A stretch of 48,513 bases of DNA from Seminavis robusta. Lineage: Eukaryota; Bacillariophyta; Bacillariophyceae; Naviculales; Naviculaceae. Below, in pieces: positions 12,401 to 24,500 of this stretch (within the stretch, counting starts at the first letter, position 1; each line of letters opens with the position of its first letter). The notes below the pieces were generated by a model. The model was given only the letters and a program-made list of their open reading frames with translations, made no database searches and had not been told where the DNA came from. Made by a program: the position numbers and the translations under genes. The stretch lies in contig CAICTM010000792.1 in the NCBI GenBank assembly GCA_903772945.1, positions 1-48,513 on the forward strand. The letters run 5' to 3'.

Positions 12401-15400
12401 AAGACAAAATGATAGAGCAGCGAGTGGCTGAGTCAAAGACCAAAGCTGGTGCTAGGAAGCTCATGGCCCAGGCAGCGAACAAGAAGGCTACAGGTGGTGG
12501 TGGCGCGATGCAAGGTTCCCAACTGTCACAAAGATCAGCATCTGTTTCCCCTGGGAAGAGCATTTTCCACCCGAACAATGCTCACAAGCCCAGCAGCCTC
12601 ATGGAGAGGGCTCGGTCGCAGTCTGCGACTCGTGCTCAGCCAGCCCCTGTGTCTACAGGAAATCGTCGCGGGTCTCCCTTCAGGAGAGACCCAAAGAGGC
12701 TTGATCGTGTTCGGAAACACTCGTCCCCGCCGGCAGCGAGGTTGACGACAATCAAGGGTGATTCAACGGGCCGCGACGATTCAATTCAAAAGATGGAACC
12801 GCTTTCCACAGTGATGTCTAGAGTTCCGAGCAGCTTGGGGAGTAGAGCAACCGATTCGATTGAGCTGAAGCGTCAAGAGTCAGAGCTATCCTTTACTAAG
12901 AAATCGCACAACGGATCCTCGCGTGCCACGAATTCAATTGAATTACATGTAAAGCGCCAAGGCAGGTCATCAGATTCAGCTCAATTAAAGCGCCAAGGAA
13001 AGCCATCAGTGAAAGATGGCAGCCCAGGAAGAACGAGAAAGGATCAGAGAGAACCGAGCAAGGTAGTGGATGCAAAGAGCAGAGCGAAAATGATTCCTCC
13101 CGATCGTGTCACAGGAATGCCTCGCAAGACCAAAAATGCGCAGACGAAGGTAAAGGTACCTGTGCAGACTCCAGCAGTAAGCAAGACGCAGCCAGCTGAA
13201 GATGCAAAAGCTCCGCCTTCACAAACAGAACAATTTAATAAGTTGAGGGCAAGGAGATCGCGAGCAAATCAAAAACCCGCAGAAATTCAGGTTGTTTCAA
13301 AAAGAAGCTACGTCCCTAAAAACGCCTATGCTGGAAAGTTCGCCCCCAAGAAGAAGAAGGACAAGCTGGCTGAGATCATGGCAACGAAGGAACTCGAGAA
13401 TGAATCGGTGCGAGGATCCGTGAAGTCGCTATCTGGATCGGGGTCACCAACCTGGAAAAACGTGCCTCGACACGTGGGTGCGCTAAAGTTGCGAAACATG
13501 GTCAAGCTTAGGAGTCATTTTACTTCGGAGAGCGAGGCTTCGTCCAAAGGAAAAGGCTTGGGGGTGAGGTCTAAAGCGGCGGCATCGCATGGGTCATATA
13601 GTTCCGTGAGTGGAGTCAGATCTGTTGGGGCTTCCAGCCGGAGCACGTCACATCATTCCCTGTCTGATCAGACAATTATTCCAGCATTTAGAACCACGAT
13701 GGCGCAGTCTAAGACCATGGCTCACGATCGAATGACTTTGATTCGGGACCATGGTTTGATCGATTCCTTCTCCGTTGGCAGCTCCAACATGAGGTCACTC
13801 AGATCGGCAGTACAGAGCAGCACACGCAATGTCGTGATTGATTTACCAACGGAGGGTTTCGACCGCTACGACGAAACAAAGATCGCAGACCCAATGCAAA
13901 GGGCGGGTCTTCGGCTCTTGAGCGCGTCTGTGGTTCCCATTCAAGCAGCAGCTAGGCGATATCTCGCCAGACGCGAGGCGCTGTCGATGTTGTGGGGGGC
14001 ACTAGTCATCCAGGCAAGAGTCCGAGCTTTCTTGGAGCAAGGACGCTATGAACTCAAGCTGTTTGCTGTCATAGCGATTCAGAGTGCCGCTCGGGGGATG
14101 CTCGTCCGAGATCGCCTCATGTTTGAGGATTACTGTGCTACGGAGATTCAACGATACGTCAGAGGCCACCTCGCTGCTGTGCGGGTCTATGATGACATTT
14201 ACAAGATCTCGCTCGTCCAGAGCCAAATTCGAATGAAACTGGCCATAAAAACTGCAGAGTTTCGAATGTACTGCCTCCTGAGGCTTCAGGGGGTCGCGCG
14301 TGGTTTTCTGGTGCGATGCAGGCTGAGGGATGCAAACGCTCGAGCAACTGATATCCAACGCTGTGTTAGAGGATACTTGGCTACCATGCACGTGTACGAA
14401 GAGCTCTATAAGATTACTTTGGTTCAAAACCGAATTCGCAGAAAGCAAGCTCTTGACAAGGCAACGATGAGGATGGCTTTGATTCTTTCTCTTCAAGCCC
14501 TCGCGAGAGGGTATCTTGTTCGATGCCGTCTAGACCTCGCACATTACCATGCAACGACGATTCAACGTTACGTTCGTGGGTATCTTGGGACAATGCATGT
14601 TTACGAGGAGATCTACAAGATCATGCTCATTCAGAACTTTTTCCGCATGAAGATTGCCATCAATCTAGCGACCAAGCGAATGACATTGATCATAAGGGTT
14701 CAAGCCAACTGGAGAAGGTATTGCGTTCTACGTCGCATGGAATATGCACATTACAACGCAAAGATTATCCAACGCTATGTCCGAGGATACTTAGCAACAA
14801 TGGTCGTCTACGAAGATATCTACAAGATAACCTTGGTGCAGAATTTTGTACGGATGAAGCAAGCACAGGCTCTTGCATCACACAAAAGGAATCTAATCAT
14901 TCGGGTTCAAGCGATTGTGAGAGGCTTTATTCTGCGAGGACGCTTGGAGAAGATTTGTGACAAAGCCATCACGATCCAGTCGGCATGGAGGTCCTTTTAC
15001 TACCGCCTCGTGTATCAATTCAAATTGCTGGATATTATCATCCTCCAGAGCGTTTGGAGAAGGAAGCAAGCATTCGCCGTTGCAAGGCATAGGCGCCATC
15101 TCAAGCAGATCAGGGCTGCTACTCTTATCCAAGCACGTTGGAGATGTTACGACGCCCGAGAAACCTACTTGCAGTACCAGATTGAAGACCGAGCTGCCAC
15201 CATCATTCAAACACAATGGCGATGCTATGATACAAGCATGGACTACCTGCACTTTCTAGCTGATGTGTTAATCGTTCAAAGCATGGTCCGTCGGTGGTTT
15301 GCAATGCGAGAGGTCACAGCAATCTTGGTCCGCAAGTCCATAGTCCTGCAACGGGTGGCTCGTGGCTACCTTGGAAGGGTAGAAGCCAGAAGACACAGAT

Positions 15401-18400
15401 CCGCAATTGTGATTCAGAAGACATGGAGAGGCTTTGTCTGCTTTGCCGATTACATGTTCAAGATTGCTGATGTGGTCATCGTTCAAACTGTAGCACGCAG
15501 ATGGTTTGCTTACAAGAAGGCAAATTATCTTCGCCACAAGATTGAGCATGACGCTGCAAGAGTCCTTCAACGATGGCGACGCCGTCGACTGTACCGCCAA
15601 GAGCGCGCTGCAACTACGATTCAGAAGGTTTGGCGCGGCTTGGTCCAAGAGGCCGATTTCACGCTTACACTCTACGAGTATCGTGCGGCTAGAACGATCC
15701 AAGCATACTGGCGAAGGTTCTGGAAGTTTTCAAACTATCTGATCTGCCTCGATTGCTCGATTCGAATTCAGGCAGTTGTGCGTGGCTTTCTGGCACGCTG
15801 TCGATACGCAGACGAGCAGTGGGGTGCTGTGATCCTTCAGGCCGCCGCTCGCGGAATTGTGGGCAGAAGACGCGCTATCTCGACAAGAATGCTGAAGGCC
15901 CAAACGCTCACTAGCAATGCCATTGGCTCTCTTCAGTCCATGGCCGCCACGATGCTGCAGTCATCTTTCCGCTGCTACAGAGCACGCGACGCCTATGTGA
16001 AATATGTCGCAGCTAGATTGATCCAAGCTCACATGCGAGGATACAAAGACCGGGTTCTTTGCATGAAGCACGAAGCTGCTCTCAGCATTCAAACGAACTG
16101 GAGACGCATTACTGTGCGAACCTGGTATGTTCGAACTGTCTCCGCCATCAGGATTCAAAAGAATTGGCGGTGCATGATCTACGCATCCGCCTACCATCGT
16201 TTCATCGCCGCAAGGTGCATCCAGAACAGCTGGAGGGTCAGGAAGTCATGTCAGGCGGCGCTCTGTCGAAAGGCAGAGAACGTTGCCGCGACTGCTATCC
16301 AAAGTGCATGGCGGGGATATTTGTATTACACGAACTATCTGTTTGCTCTCTGCGACCTTGTGAAAGTCCAAAGCATCGTGCGGCGACGCTTGGCGAAGAA
16401 GAGGATGCTTGAGCGCTACGATGACAGAGCGAACTCATCTGCACTGACCATTCAGAGGTACTGGAGAGGATTCTATGCGTACACATGCTTTTTGATTTCC
16501 TTGTCCGAGGTCATCAGAATCCAAAGTCTTGCAAGGCGCTTCATTGTCAGGTCACGCCTGCTAAACCGCAGTGCTACTATCATTCAGACGAGTTGGCGAC
16601 GCTCTTTCCACAAAGGAAGCTTTGACACCTACAAGAAATGTGCTCTTCAAATTCAGAGGTCGGTTCGATGCCTTCTTGCTCGGCATGAACTTAGCAGACG
16701 AGCCCGTGCCAGACTTTACCGTTCTGCATCCCTTATTCAGCAATGTTGGAGGCGCCACTTTTGTCTTTCAAACTATTCATATATTGTATCCGATATTGTC
16801 AAGGTTCAGAGCGTGGTTCGTCGGCTTTTGGCTCAAAAGGTGTTCTTCGACATGTGGGAAGATCATGCGATCAACTCGGCTACCATTATTCAATCTCGTT
16901 GGCGTTGCTACTTTGCTTCTACGAGCTATCAATTCGTGAGGGACGACGCGATCAAGATTCAAGCCGCTGCCCGAGGCTTCCTCGCCCGCAACCTGTTCCT
17001 TGACCTCTTCGGAGAAAAGTGTCATTGGTGTGCTGTCAAGATACAAAGCAGATGGCGTGCGCACCGGGGTCAAACGTCATATCGAGATGTGCTATCAAAG
17101 GTCTGTCTCATCCAACAGAGAGTGCGTTATTTCTTTGCGATGAAAGAACTGGAAGACGAGGCTGTGATCCCCATTCAACGAGTGTGGCGCGGGCAATTGC
17201 TTCGATCGGCGTATCTGCACAAACGGGGTGGGATCATCAAGATTCAGACCTACTGCCGTCGGTTTTTGGCCCGCAAAGTTCGCCTGCATTTGTTGGTTCA
17301 AAAGAGCCATGATGCCGCAGCCATTATTCAAGCAGCCTTTCGTGGAAGGAAAGACCGTGCCAACTTTGTCACCAGGAGGGCCGCCGTTTTGGATATTCAA
17401 AGATACTGGAGAGGATTCAGTGGACGCGTGGGCCTCTTTGTGGCTTGGAAGACACACATTGTCAAAATCAACAGGGCCACTCTCAAAATACAAAGAATTT
17501 GGAGAGGCTACGTGGTCATGCAGCATTACCTGTACACACTGGGTTCTGTCATTGAGATACAAAGTTTGGCGAGGATGATGCTCGTGCGGATGCAGTGCAG
17601 TCGAAAGCATGCATCGGCAACCAAGATCCAATCGCTTCGACGGCAGTACTTGGCCCGGCATCTGATGCTCGACTTGTTCAGCAAGCAAAGCTATGCGATT
17701 TCGAAGCAACATGCAGCTAAGTTGACCAGAGCCGTCTGCAAGATTCAAAGGGCCTGGCTGCGCATTCTCAATGCCAGGCGGCGAGCTCAAAGCGCCAAGA
17801 TCCTGCTCTGGTTCACCAAGTACGCTGTCGCAAAACGGAAGATTCAAAGAAGGATTGCCGCCAAGAAGATCTTAGCCTTCTTCCTCAAGACCCACAAAAA
17901 CGGACCCACTCCCGAAGAGAAGCTGCTGCAAAAGCAGATTGATGGCGCAATCAAGATCCAAGTTTGGTATGCTGCCGCCCGGCAACGTCGATCACTTAGA
18001 CGACGTCGTGCTGGTCTATTGATTCTGCGATTTTTCAAGATGGTCAAGGCCGAAGTCGATCGAGAGATTCAGCTAGAAATCAAGCGCCGCAAACAGCGAA
18101 AGGAATTGCGAAGGCGTCATCACAAGGAGGAGGACAGGATTCTCGAGACGGCTTGGGAAAAGACATCCAAAGTGGGTCTGGACCGGTACAGCCGACGCAA
18201 CGGCGCTCCTTCCGGCGACAAGCTGCTCGAGGATACGCTCAATGAGATGCACAGTCGATCCAGAGGCAGCTTTTATTCTGGCGGCGCTAGCAGCAGCATT
18301 GCTAGCAGTCCCCGGCACAAACGTGCAGCCCCTCCCATGCTGGCGTTGGCCGATGCACTGGAAGACTCGACCTGTGCACAGACACTCTACTCTGGGGACA

Positions 18401-18768
18401 CCTTCAACCGGGCATCCCCGTCGCGAATTGGATCCCTCTCGCAAAGGCAGTTTGACGAAGACTATTGTCTGGAAGAGGCCTTCCTGGATGCCGAGATTTA
18501 TAGTGCCAAGTCTCGGCGCAAGACGGAGAAACGGTACAAGCTCAAGTCGTCTCGTCGCTCTCGACATTCGAGCGGCGCCTCCGTGACATCCAGGGCCTCC
18601 GTGAGTTCTCGTCATTCGATTGGGTCTCGCGTCTCCGTTAGCTCTCGACTGTCGACGGGATCTCGTGACACTCGAGCATCCAGAGAAACTCGCAACTCGA
18701 GAGAGTCCGGCATGACGGAATCCAGCCGTAACCGAATGCCTCGATCTATGTATAACAAGCGACTGTAA
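9489..18768 (+). CDS. giant IQ-motif protein, 3054 aa, ~54 IQ repeats
   Basis: Two exons, 9489-11096 and 11212-18768, are joined by a 115-bp GT-AG intron (GTAAGT...GATTAG, phase 0). Exon 1 (536 aa) carries three polyproline tracts (about residues 161-170, 284-293 and 487-496), typical profilin/SH3-type ligands. Residues 537-1440 are basic, Ser/Pro/Arg-rich and probably disordered, with an alanine run near 831-844 and a duplicated KHSSPSSFPFDE. Residues about 1446-2795 hold roughly 54 IQ-like motifs (IQxxxRGYLxR and relatives), many paired as in the ASPM/myosin-neck style. A basic helix and an Arg/Ser-rich tail follow. IQ motifs bind calmodulin or EF-hand light chains. I see no myosin motor, no CH domain and no ASH domain, so it is not a plain ASPM or myosin. 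A cytoskeletal or spindle/centrosome scaffold is the best inference. The reading frame is intact over 9 kb. Confidence 0.93.
11362..11433 (+). repeat. 36-bp in-frame duplication
   Basis: Two consecutive 36-bp units encode KHSSPSSFPFDE twice. They differ at a few synonymous positions, so the duplication is not brand new. Confidence 0.9.
12094..12131 (+). repeat. GCW trinucleotide tract coding poly-Ala
   Basis: A run of GCA and GCT codons encodes about 14 consecutive alanines inside the disordered part of the IQ protein. It is a likely length-variable microsatellite. Confidence 0.9.
14143..14970 (+). repeat. four 207-bp (69-aa) supra-repeats of IQ triplets
   Basis: The motif IQRYVRGYLATMxVYE recurs with IQ isoleucine codons at 14146, 14353, 14560 and 14767, exactly 207 bp apart. 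Each unit also contains a LVQNxxRxK motif and a LxxQAxxRGxxxR motif, so each carries three IQ-like helices. This is a higher-order repeat generated by in-frame unit duplication. Confidence 0.9.
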
Positions 18769-19253
18769 AGCAACGCGCACCAGAGTGAATCTTAGGTAGA
18801 TTAAAAACGCACCAAGTACTAGTGCACGTTGCCTTTTCATACGGTACCGGTAGCTTGCAAGGCTTGTTCGTGGGGGGCGGGGGATGAGTAAAAGAAAGCA
18901 TCAAGAACTAAGATGACAACAGTGTACTTGACAGCCGAACGGTTTTGTCTTTCAATGGCCTCCACTTCACCTGGCTGATACTGCACCAAGCGGCAGTATC
19001 TGATGGACGTCAAGAGAGTTGAGATCAAGTATGCTCGAACGGGGAGGAGGAGGGGGGGGGGGGCAAGCAAGAAGTCTGAGAATGATGCCGGGAGGGTACC
19101 GGTAGTGGTAATGGAATTAGTTATGCATAGCTACTAGAGTTTTTACTTGTTTTTGTTTTCCAGCGGCCGGTGGATCATTTTACATCTAGTAGGGATACCT
19201 GTTGCTGAACTATATTTTCCAGGTCTTCAACACTTTGGCTGCTAGCTAGTGCT
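18769..19253. other. short intergenic region with poly-G run
   Basis: This lies between the IQ gene (plus) and the GFA-like gene (minus), so it should hold both 3' ends. It contains a G homopolymer of about 12 at 19052-19063 after GGGGAGGAGGA, and two GTACCGGTA words. No coding frame is supported. Confidence 0.5.
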
Positions 19254-20034
19254 TCAGCGGAGGGCCATTCCAGCTTTCTGAATGTGGGATACCATGTATC
19301 CCATGAAATGTGGGTGATACATATTGTTTGGTTTACGAGAGCAACTTGAGATCTCCTGATTGGATTCTCGACCAATGCCGTCAAATGCAACGTCCTTGGA
19401 GGGAAGAGCAAAATCACCAGGATTGTTCTTGCCCAAGACTGCTCCTAGCAGCATTCGTGCCATATAATGAGAAATGACTGGAAAGAAGTCTACTTTGTCG
19501 TCACAGTAAACCTTCACATCGGGTGCATGCAAGGCACGGTGCTCAGGTTTGGCATTGAAGACATACTGGGCCTCTGGAAAGGAGGCTTTCTCCTTCTTGT
19601 TGTCATATTCAACCCCCTCCTGCTTTTCCAGCAAAGGTCCATAGATGGCAGTGGCATCCATGGGCTTGAAGCGAAACCCCATGGGGGTTCCACAGCACTT
19701 AGCGTAGAATCTCAACGTGGGACTGTTTTCTTTCAACACATGCCAGCCAATGTTCTCGTGCCCCTTGATCACTTCACATCGCTGTTGTAGAAAAAGACGT
19801 GGTTACATGCTTGCTTTTCGTGGTTGACCACGTCAATGCATTTGTCTCCGTTCGCTGCCCTGGACGACTCCTTCAAGCAGAATCCAGGAAAGCCAACGCA
19901 ATCGCCGCAGTGGCAATAGACGGAGCATTGGCCACAAAACTTGGAGGCTTTGGCAGATTCGATTCCTCGAGGTAAATCTTGACCGACTTGCACCCGCATT
20001 CGGCTTGCAACTTCTTGGTGGTAACAGCAGGCAT
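19254..20034 (-). pseudogene. GFA/CENP-V-fold zinc protein with two 1-nt lesions
   Basis: Read on the minus strand from the ATG at 20034 (MPAVTTKKLQ) to the TGA at 19254-19256, the product would be about 260 aa. It shows the GFA-family zinc pattern: an N-terminal CGC, then CGQCSVYCHCGDC, then a later Cys pair (YAKCCGTPMGF). The family includes glutathione-dependent formaldehyde-activating (Gfa) and CENP-V-like proteins that bind zinc through these cysteines. Two apparent 1-nt deletions split the frame: near 19941, between LPKPP and KFCGQC, and near 19780, between FYNSD and EVIKGHENIGW. All three pieces keep clear coding similarity. The gene is therefore either a young pseudogene or a functional gene with consensus errors, since a missing A in an AAA run would explain the first lesion. 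The exact substrate is unknown. Confidence 0.7.
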
Positions 20035-21666
20035 GGTTGTTAGAAAAGATCGGTTTGTGATTTGGTTTTTAGGTTGCGAGTATCTTGATTTGTGAGGATT
20101 TGAGGACTGATTCTCTTGAAAGGAGAGCTGGAACAGATTGCTCGGGCGCCGTCTCCAGCTCACAGCTCACCGCCAGGTCTTCTATTGGCTTCATCGAAGC
20201 CGCTGATTCCGGCACAATCATCTCAAGCACTGTGGCTTTCCACTGTTGATGGATCAGGCCCTGGTCGGGAGCTGTGCATGCAGGATTGAATTGATACACG
20301 GCGCGACTTCTGGAAAAAGCCTGCTTGATGACCGCTGGGTAGATCGTACGTACCGGTACCGGTACCTGGTACCGGTACGGTGCGACCATGCAACTCTTGG
20401 AGAAAAGACCTAAAAGTACCGTAGGTACCGTTAGCTGTGGCGTGTTTAAGTGTGGACAGAAGTATGGTAATACGCGACCAACTAAACAAGCTTCCTCGGA
20501 AGTATGCATATTTAAATATCTACACCAAGCGATGTGCATCTCTGTTCGTTGTCATGCAGCAGAAAGAGTCCGGGAGCCTACTGATAACCGCCCTGGTCTA
20601 GTAGACTAACTAGCTAGCTCCTACCGGTCCTGGTGTTGGTCTTGGAGTTGGTCCTGGTATCCTGCATTGTGTAGGTACGGACAGGGGTTCACGAGATGCA
20701 GCTATTAGTCTAGCTAGTTAGGCAAAGTGAAGTTCGCCGCTGAATGTCGTGCATATCTCGTGCATATCTCGTGTTGGAAAGCCAACTGACTCTTTCGCCT
20801 GTGTCAGTCGTTTCCCCACAAGCATCCGATGGGGGTCAGCCAGCCCAGCCTTTACTACAGCCAGTTATTACCAGCTAGAGCCGACAGTAGACAAAAGAGG
20901 ATGATGGGCATGCAAAACAGAGTTGAGCCTTGAGTGGCACCATGGGCATTGGATTTTGATCTACCGACGTAGGACCATTGCCAATTATGCATTTGTGAGG
21001 ACTGCCTGGGTAGGACCAGGAGGTCAAACGCGGGCCTGGGGGGCAGGGAGCAGAGATGGACCAACATGAAGAATTACCACACAGCGTACCGGTATGGAAT
21101 ACGGTAGGATGGGTTGGCTGCCGATCTTGGAGTCGGTCCTCTTGTACCGGTACATGTAGCTCGCGGGATCGGTGTTGGAATCGAACTACTTGGTGTCAGA
21201 CTGGAGTGTGTCCTGAAAATTAATTAATTTATCGTGTCCGCCGCCCCCTTCACATCAAATACTCTGGCTACTGGCAGCTCACTTTCTTAGTTAGGTCAAC
21301 ATATTTAACTAGCTAGTACTGTACTGGTACCGTAGCTAGCTAGATCAGTCTCTTGCTTCTCCTTCGACTAGCTAGACTAGTCTACAGGTATCTGCATTTG
21401 CATGCATGGAGTATTGAAAGATTCAGGCTTCGGGACGCCATGCCAATTTGTATCCAGAAGCTGGTTCCGTTCCCAGATCTTGCGCCTTTTATCTGATGGA
21501 GTCTTTTATCCCCTTCTGTTTTCATCTTCGTTGGCGCTGTGGCCCAATGAACTCCCTCTTCGTTCCTCTCGCTGACGTCATTTTTCCTGTTTTTTGTATT
21601 GCTCTTTTTCACCACTGCCGACAACAGTCAAGCCTGCATCTGTCAATTCGACGATCGAAAAGCACC
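20035..21666. other. intergenic region rich in GTACCGG and TAGCTAG words
   Basis: This separates the 5' ends of the GFA-like gene (minus) and the transporter gene (plus), so it should contain both promoters. It holds a dense GTACCGGTACC cluster at 20345-20381, a repeated GTGCATATCTC pair at 20751-20772, and TAGCTAGC-rich patches at 20601-20625, 20708-20720 and 21307-21376. The open frame continues upstream of the chosen transporter start to about 21448, but that part looks like 5' UTR. Confidence 0.5.
20345..20381. repeat. self-complementary GTACCGGTACC cluster
   Basis: GTACCGGTACCGGTACCTGG followed by TACCGGTAC forms an almost perfect palindrome about 310 bp upstream of the GFA-like start. 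It could extrude a cruciform or simply be a simple-sequence tract. No known factor is assigned. Confidence 0.7.
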
Positions 21667-24041
21667 ATGAGCAAAGGTGAGAGCACAACTGGAGCGCCAG
21701 AATCAGACGACGGAGAGCAAGTAGTCAAGTTATTATCTCCCCAACGCATTCATCGCCGCAAACCCAGAATGTCATCGTTCTTGCCGCAAGCTGTCCGTGC
21801 CGACGAGGACCAACCGGAATCCGAGGACTTGTACCATGATGACGATGGCGATGGCGATGATAGAGACGACGAGGACGATGATGAGCAAGAAATGGCCGAC
21901 CTGACGAGCACTGCCAGCATGACACCTCCGACATCTCCTCCTCTATTGAATACCAACAGCAATACCTACACGGCACCCCTCAAAAGTCCGGCTCCAACAA
22001 CCACAGCAAAACGCTTTACTCCTCATTACACGGTCACCATGGTACTGGAATCGATTTCGCAACGCATCATGCGGTCGCCGCATCAGTACGATCCGCAAGA
22101 AGCCGCCACGTGGATTGGCTTTTGGGCCCTCTTTTTGGTCACGTGCAGCAATTACGTGCTCATGCCGATGCGCGATGCCATTGCGCTGGCGGTCGGTGTG
22201 GAACACATTCCCAAATTGACATTGGCATCGACAGTACTGGCACTCTTTAGTAGTGTCCCCATTGGATGGTTGTTTGAAGCACCCGATCCGCAACGTCGTC
22301 GATTGTGGAAACGCATTGGATTGACACGCGGTGAAACACAGGGCACTTCGCTGGCACTCTTTTATCGATTCTTTGCCATGGCATTGTGGAGTTATGCCAT
22401 TGGATTCAAGGGAATTGAGTTTCTAGTGTTGGTCAACAACAATCATGCCGCTGCTGCTGATAATGACGAAAATAGTAGTCAATGGGGAATGGTGGTCGTC
22501 ATCAAACTCTTCTTGCAACATTTGGGACAAGCCATGTACATTGCCTTCTTTTTGGTAGTCCATTTGATGAAATTGCATTCTCTCAGTCTCGTCTGGGGCG
22601 TCACCACGGAAGCCATGGAATACGAAGAAACATCCCGAAAACGACGGATACAACAGCAACAACGACAAGAGCAACACACCAATGGCGTACACCACCATGA
22701 CGACAAATCCAACAACAACAATAAGGCACCCACTAGCAAGGGCCGACTGCAACGGTTGGCGTTTGTGGGATTTGGAGGTACTGTAGGTGGTATTCTGGGG
22801 AGGTAAGAGTATTGATTGATTGAACCATTATTGGCACAGCAGCTCTCTTGGATTGTCACGTTTGGTCTCATCAAGCTCACACTTTTTTTCTTTCCTACGT
22901 CTCCTTCCATGTATCATTCATTCATTCATGCAGTGCTATTGCTTCCAGTTTGGCGCGTGTCTTTCGACTCTCGGGATTGCTGGTCTTCTCCGCACTCATG
23001 CTGGAAGCGGCGGCACAATTGGCCATTGAATTGGGAAGAATCATGCATCAACATTGGACCGAACAACAATTGTGGTCGCCTTCCGAAGAGGATTTGGCAA
23101 ATGCGTCTGCCAATGCAGATGTCGATCCCAGTATGAAACGATCGGCATCCTTGGGCAGTATGAAACGCATTAGTTCGGGAAACTCACTCAGTCGCGTCAA
23201 ATCCATGTCGGAACTCAAACACAAAAACAATAATACTAATTTGCAACAACTCGCCGCACAACAGCAACAACAACAGGAGCAGTTGCAACAACAACAAGAA
23301 CAATCTGCCGCCGAAGATTCCTTTTCTCAGCGACTGTTCCGGGGCATTCGAACCATTTTACAATCCCGATTACTCATGGCCATTTTCACCTACAATGCGC
23401 TCTTTGCATCCACCAATGTCTTGCTCAGCTTTCAACGAGCCGAATTGGTCGCCAATCGCAGCAATGAAACAACCGCCGAAGCCGATACCGCTTTTTTGGC
23501 CAATATCAACATGGCCAGTTCCGTGGCGACATTTGCGTTGCAGGCATCGGGATTGGGCGCATTTGTCGCACACATGTGCGGATCACGAGGCACATTGGCA
23601 CTCATGCCCATGGTACGGTTAATGGGAGTCATGACGCTGGCATACTGGCATCAGACGAGTAACGGGGAACCTCCCAATCTATTGCTATTCTTGCTCTTGG
23701 ACGAATGCTGTCGGGTCATGAACATGGCCGTTGCCAAGCCCGTACGAGAATCGCTCTGGCGAGGACTCTCCAATGAAGCGCGTTACGAAGCCAAACCCAT
23801 TGTCGATACGTTGGCCAATCGATGGGGTGGAGGATCGGCGGCCTTTTTGGTGTCGTCCATCAACCGATTGTTGGATCTATTTGGAGTTCCAGAGGCCAAC
23901 AATGGGGAAGCTCGGGTTGTGATGGGATTCCCTCCGGTCCTCTTTCTGTGCATGATTGTAGCGGTCTGGTGGACCGGTGTCAGCGCTGATCTAGGACAGA
24001 TTCGAAGACGGATTGATATGGAATTGAAAAAGATGCAATAG
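21667..24041 (+). CDS. ATP/ADP translocase-like (NTP/NDP exchanger-type) membrane protein
   Basis: Two exons, 21667-22802 and 22934-24041, are joined by a 131-bp intron (GTAAGA...TGCAG, phase 2), giving 747 aa. The start chosen is the ATG in AGCACCATGA; the frame is open upstream but composed like UTR. An acidic N-terminus precedes a polytopic membrane region. Recognisable family blocks are LMPMRDAIALAVG (compare the RPVRDxLG block), PKLTLASTVLALFSSVP, LALFYRFFAMAL, FGGTVGGILG followed by SAIASSLARVF, and near the end AVAKPVRESLWRGLSNEARY with KPIVDTLANRWGGG. These match bacterial translocases of the COG3202/TLC-like MFS group, which exchange nucleotides. Two hydrophilic inserts (poly-Gln/His-Asn around 22640-22740, Gln-rich around 23240-23310) are lineage additions. 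The substrate is not provable from sequence. No clear plastid presequence is visible. Confidence 0.8.
22803..22933 (+). other. intron of the transporter gene
   Basis: GTAAGAG donor and TTCATGCAG acceptor. Splicing completes the AGT serine codon and keeps the conserved GGILG-S-AIASSLAR block in frame, which confirms the junction. Confidence 0.9.
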
Positions 24042-24500
24042 TGACACGAGAATTATTGAAAAGCAAAAGCGCACAGCGCAACAACAGCAGGAGCAATGAC
24101 GAACCGACGAGCTATGGACCTTCAGAGGTGGCATTGATATTAAATTGGCCGCCTCGAGTGGATGCCCGGAGTTTGAAGCAAATCAAAACGTAGTAAATAG
24201 ATGTTTCACAAGACCAAGGGTACAAGACAAGAACAAATACTGTACCGGTACATCAGGAACGACAATCATCACACCACATGATCACCACGCACAAGTTCAC
24301 AACACACAGACATAGATTTCGCTACATAGTAATCCAAATAGACGCCATGATGAGAAAGCTGCTACCGTATGCTGTTGGGTTACTTGGATGTAGTCTGATA
24401 CTTGGGATGTAGTCTGTTAATAGTTGTAACTAGAATTTAAGTCAAGTCTAGCTAGCGGGAGGGAGTCAGACCCAACTACATTGTCATTTATTTATATAGT
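24042..24500. other. tail-to-tail intergenic region
   Basis: This lies between convergent 3' ends (transporter plus, RFC5 minus). It is A-rich downstream of the transporter and contains GTACCGGTAC at 24242 and a near-duplicate pair of GGATGTAGTCTG words at 24389 and 24406. Nothing coding was found. Confidence 0.6.

Noticed and set aside
9489..18768. Naming the IQ protein ASPM or myosin
   Set aside because: No ASH, CH or motor domain could be seen. Only the IQ array is shared.
21448..21666. N-terminal extension of the transporter from about 21448
   Set aside because: The stretch reads as an unconserved Cys/Phe-rich leader. The ATG at 21667 has a good context and begins the acidic N-terminus.
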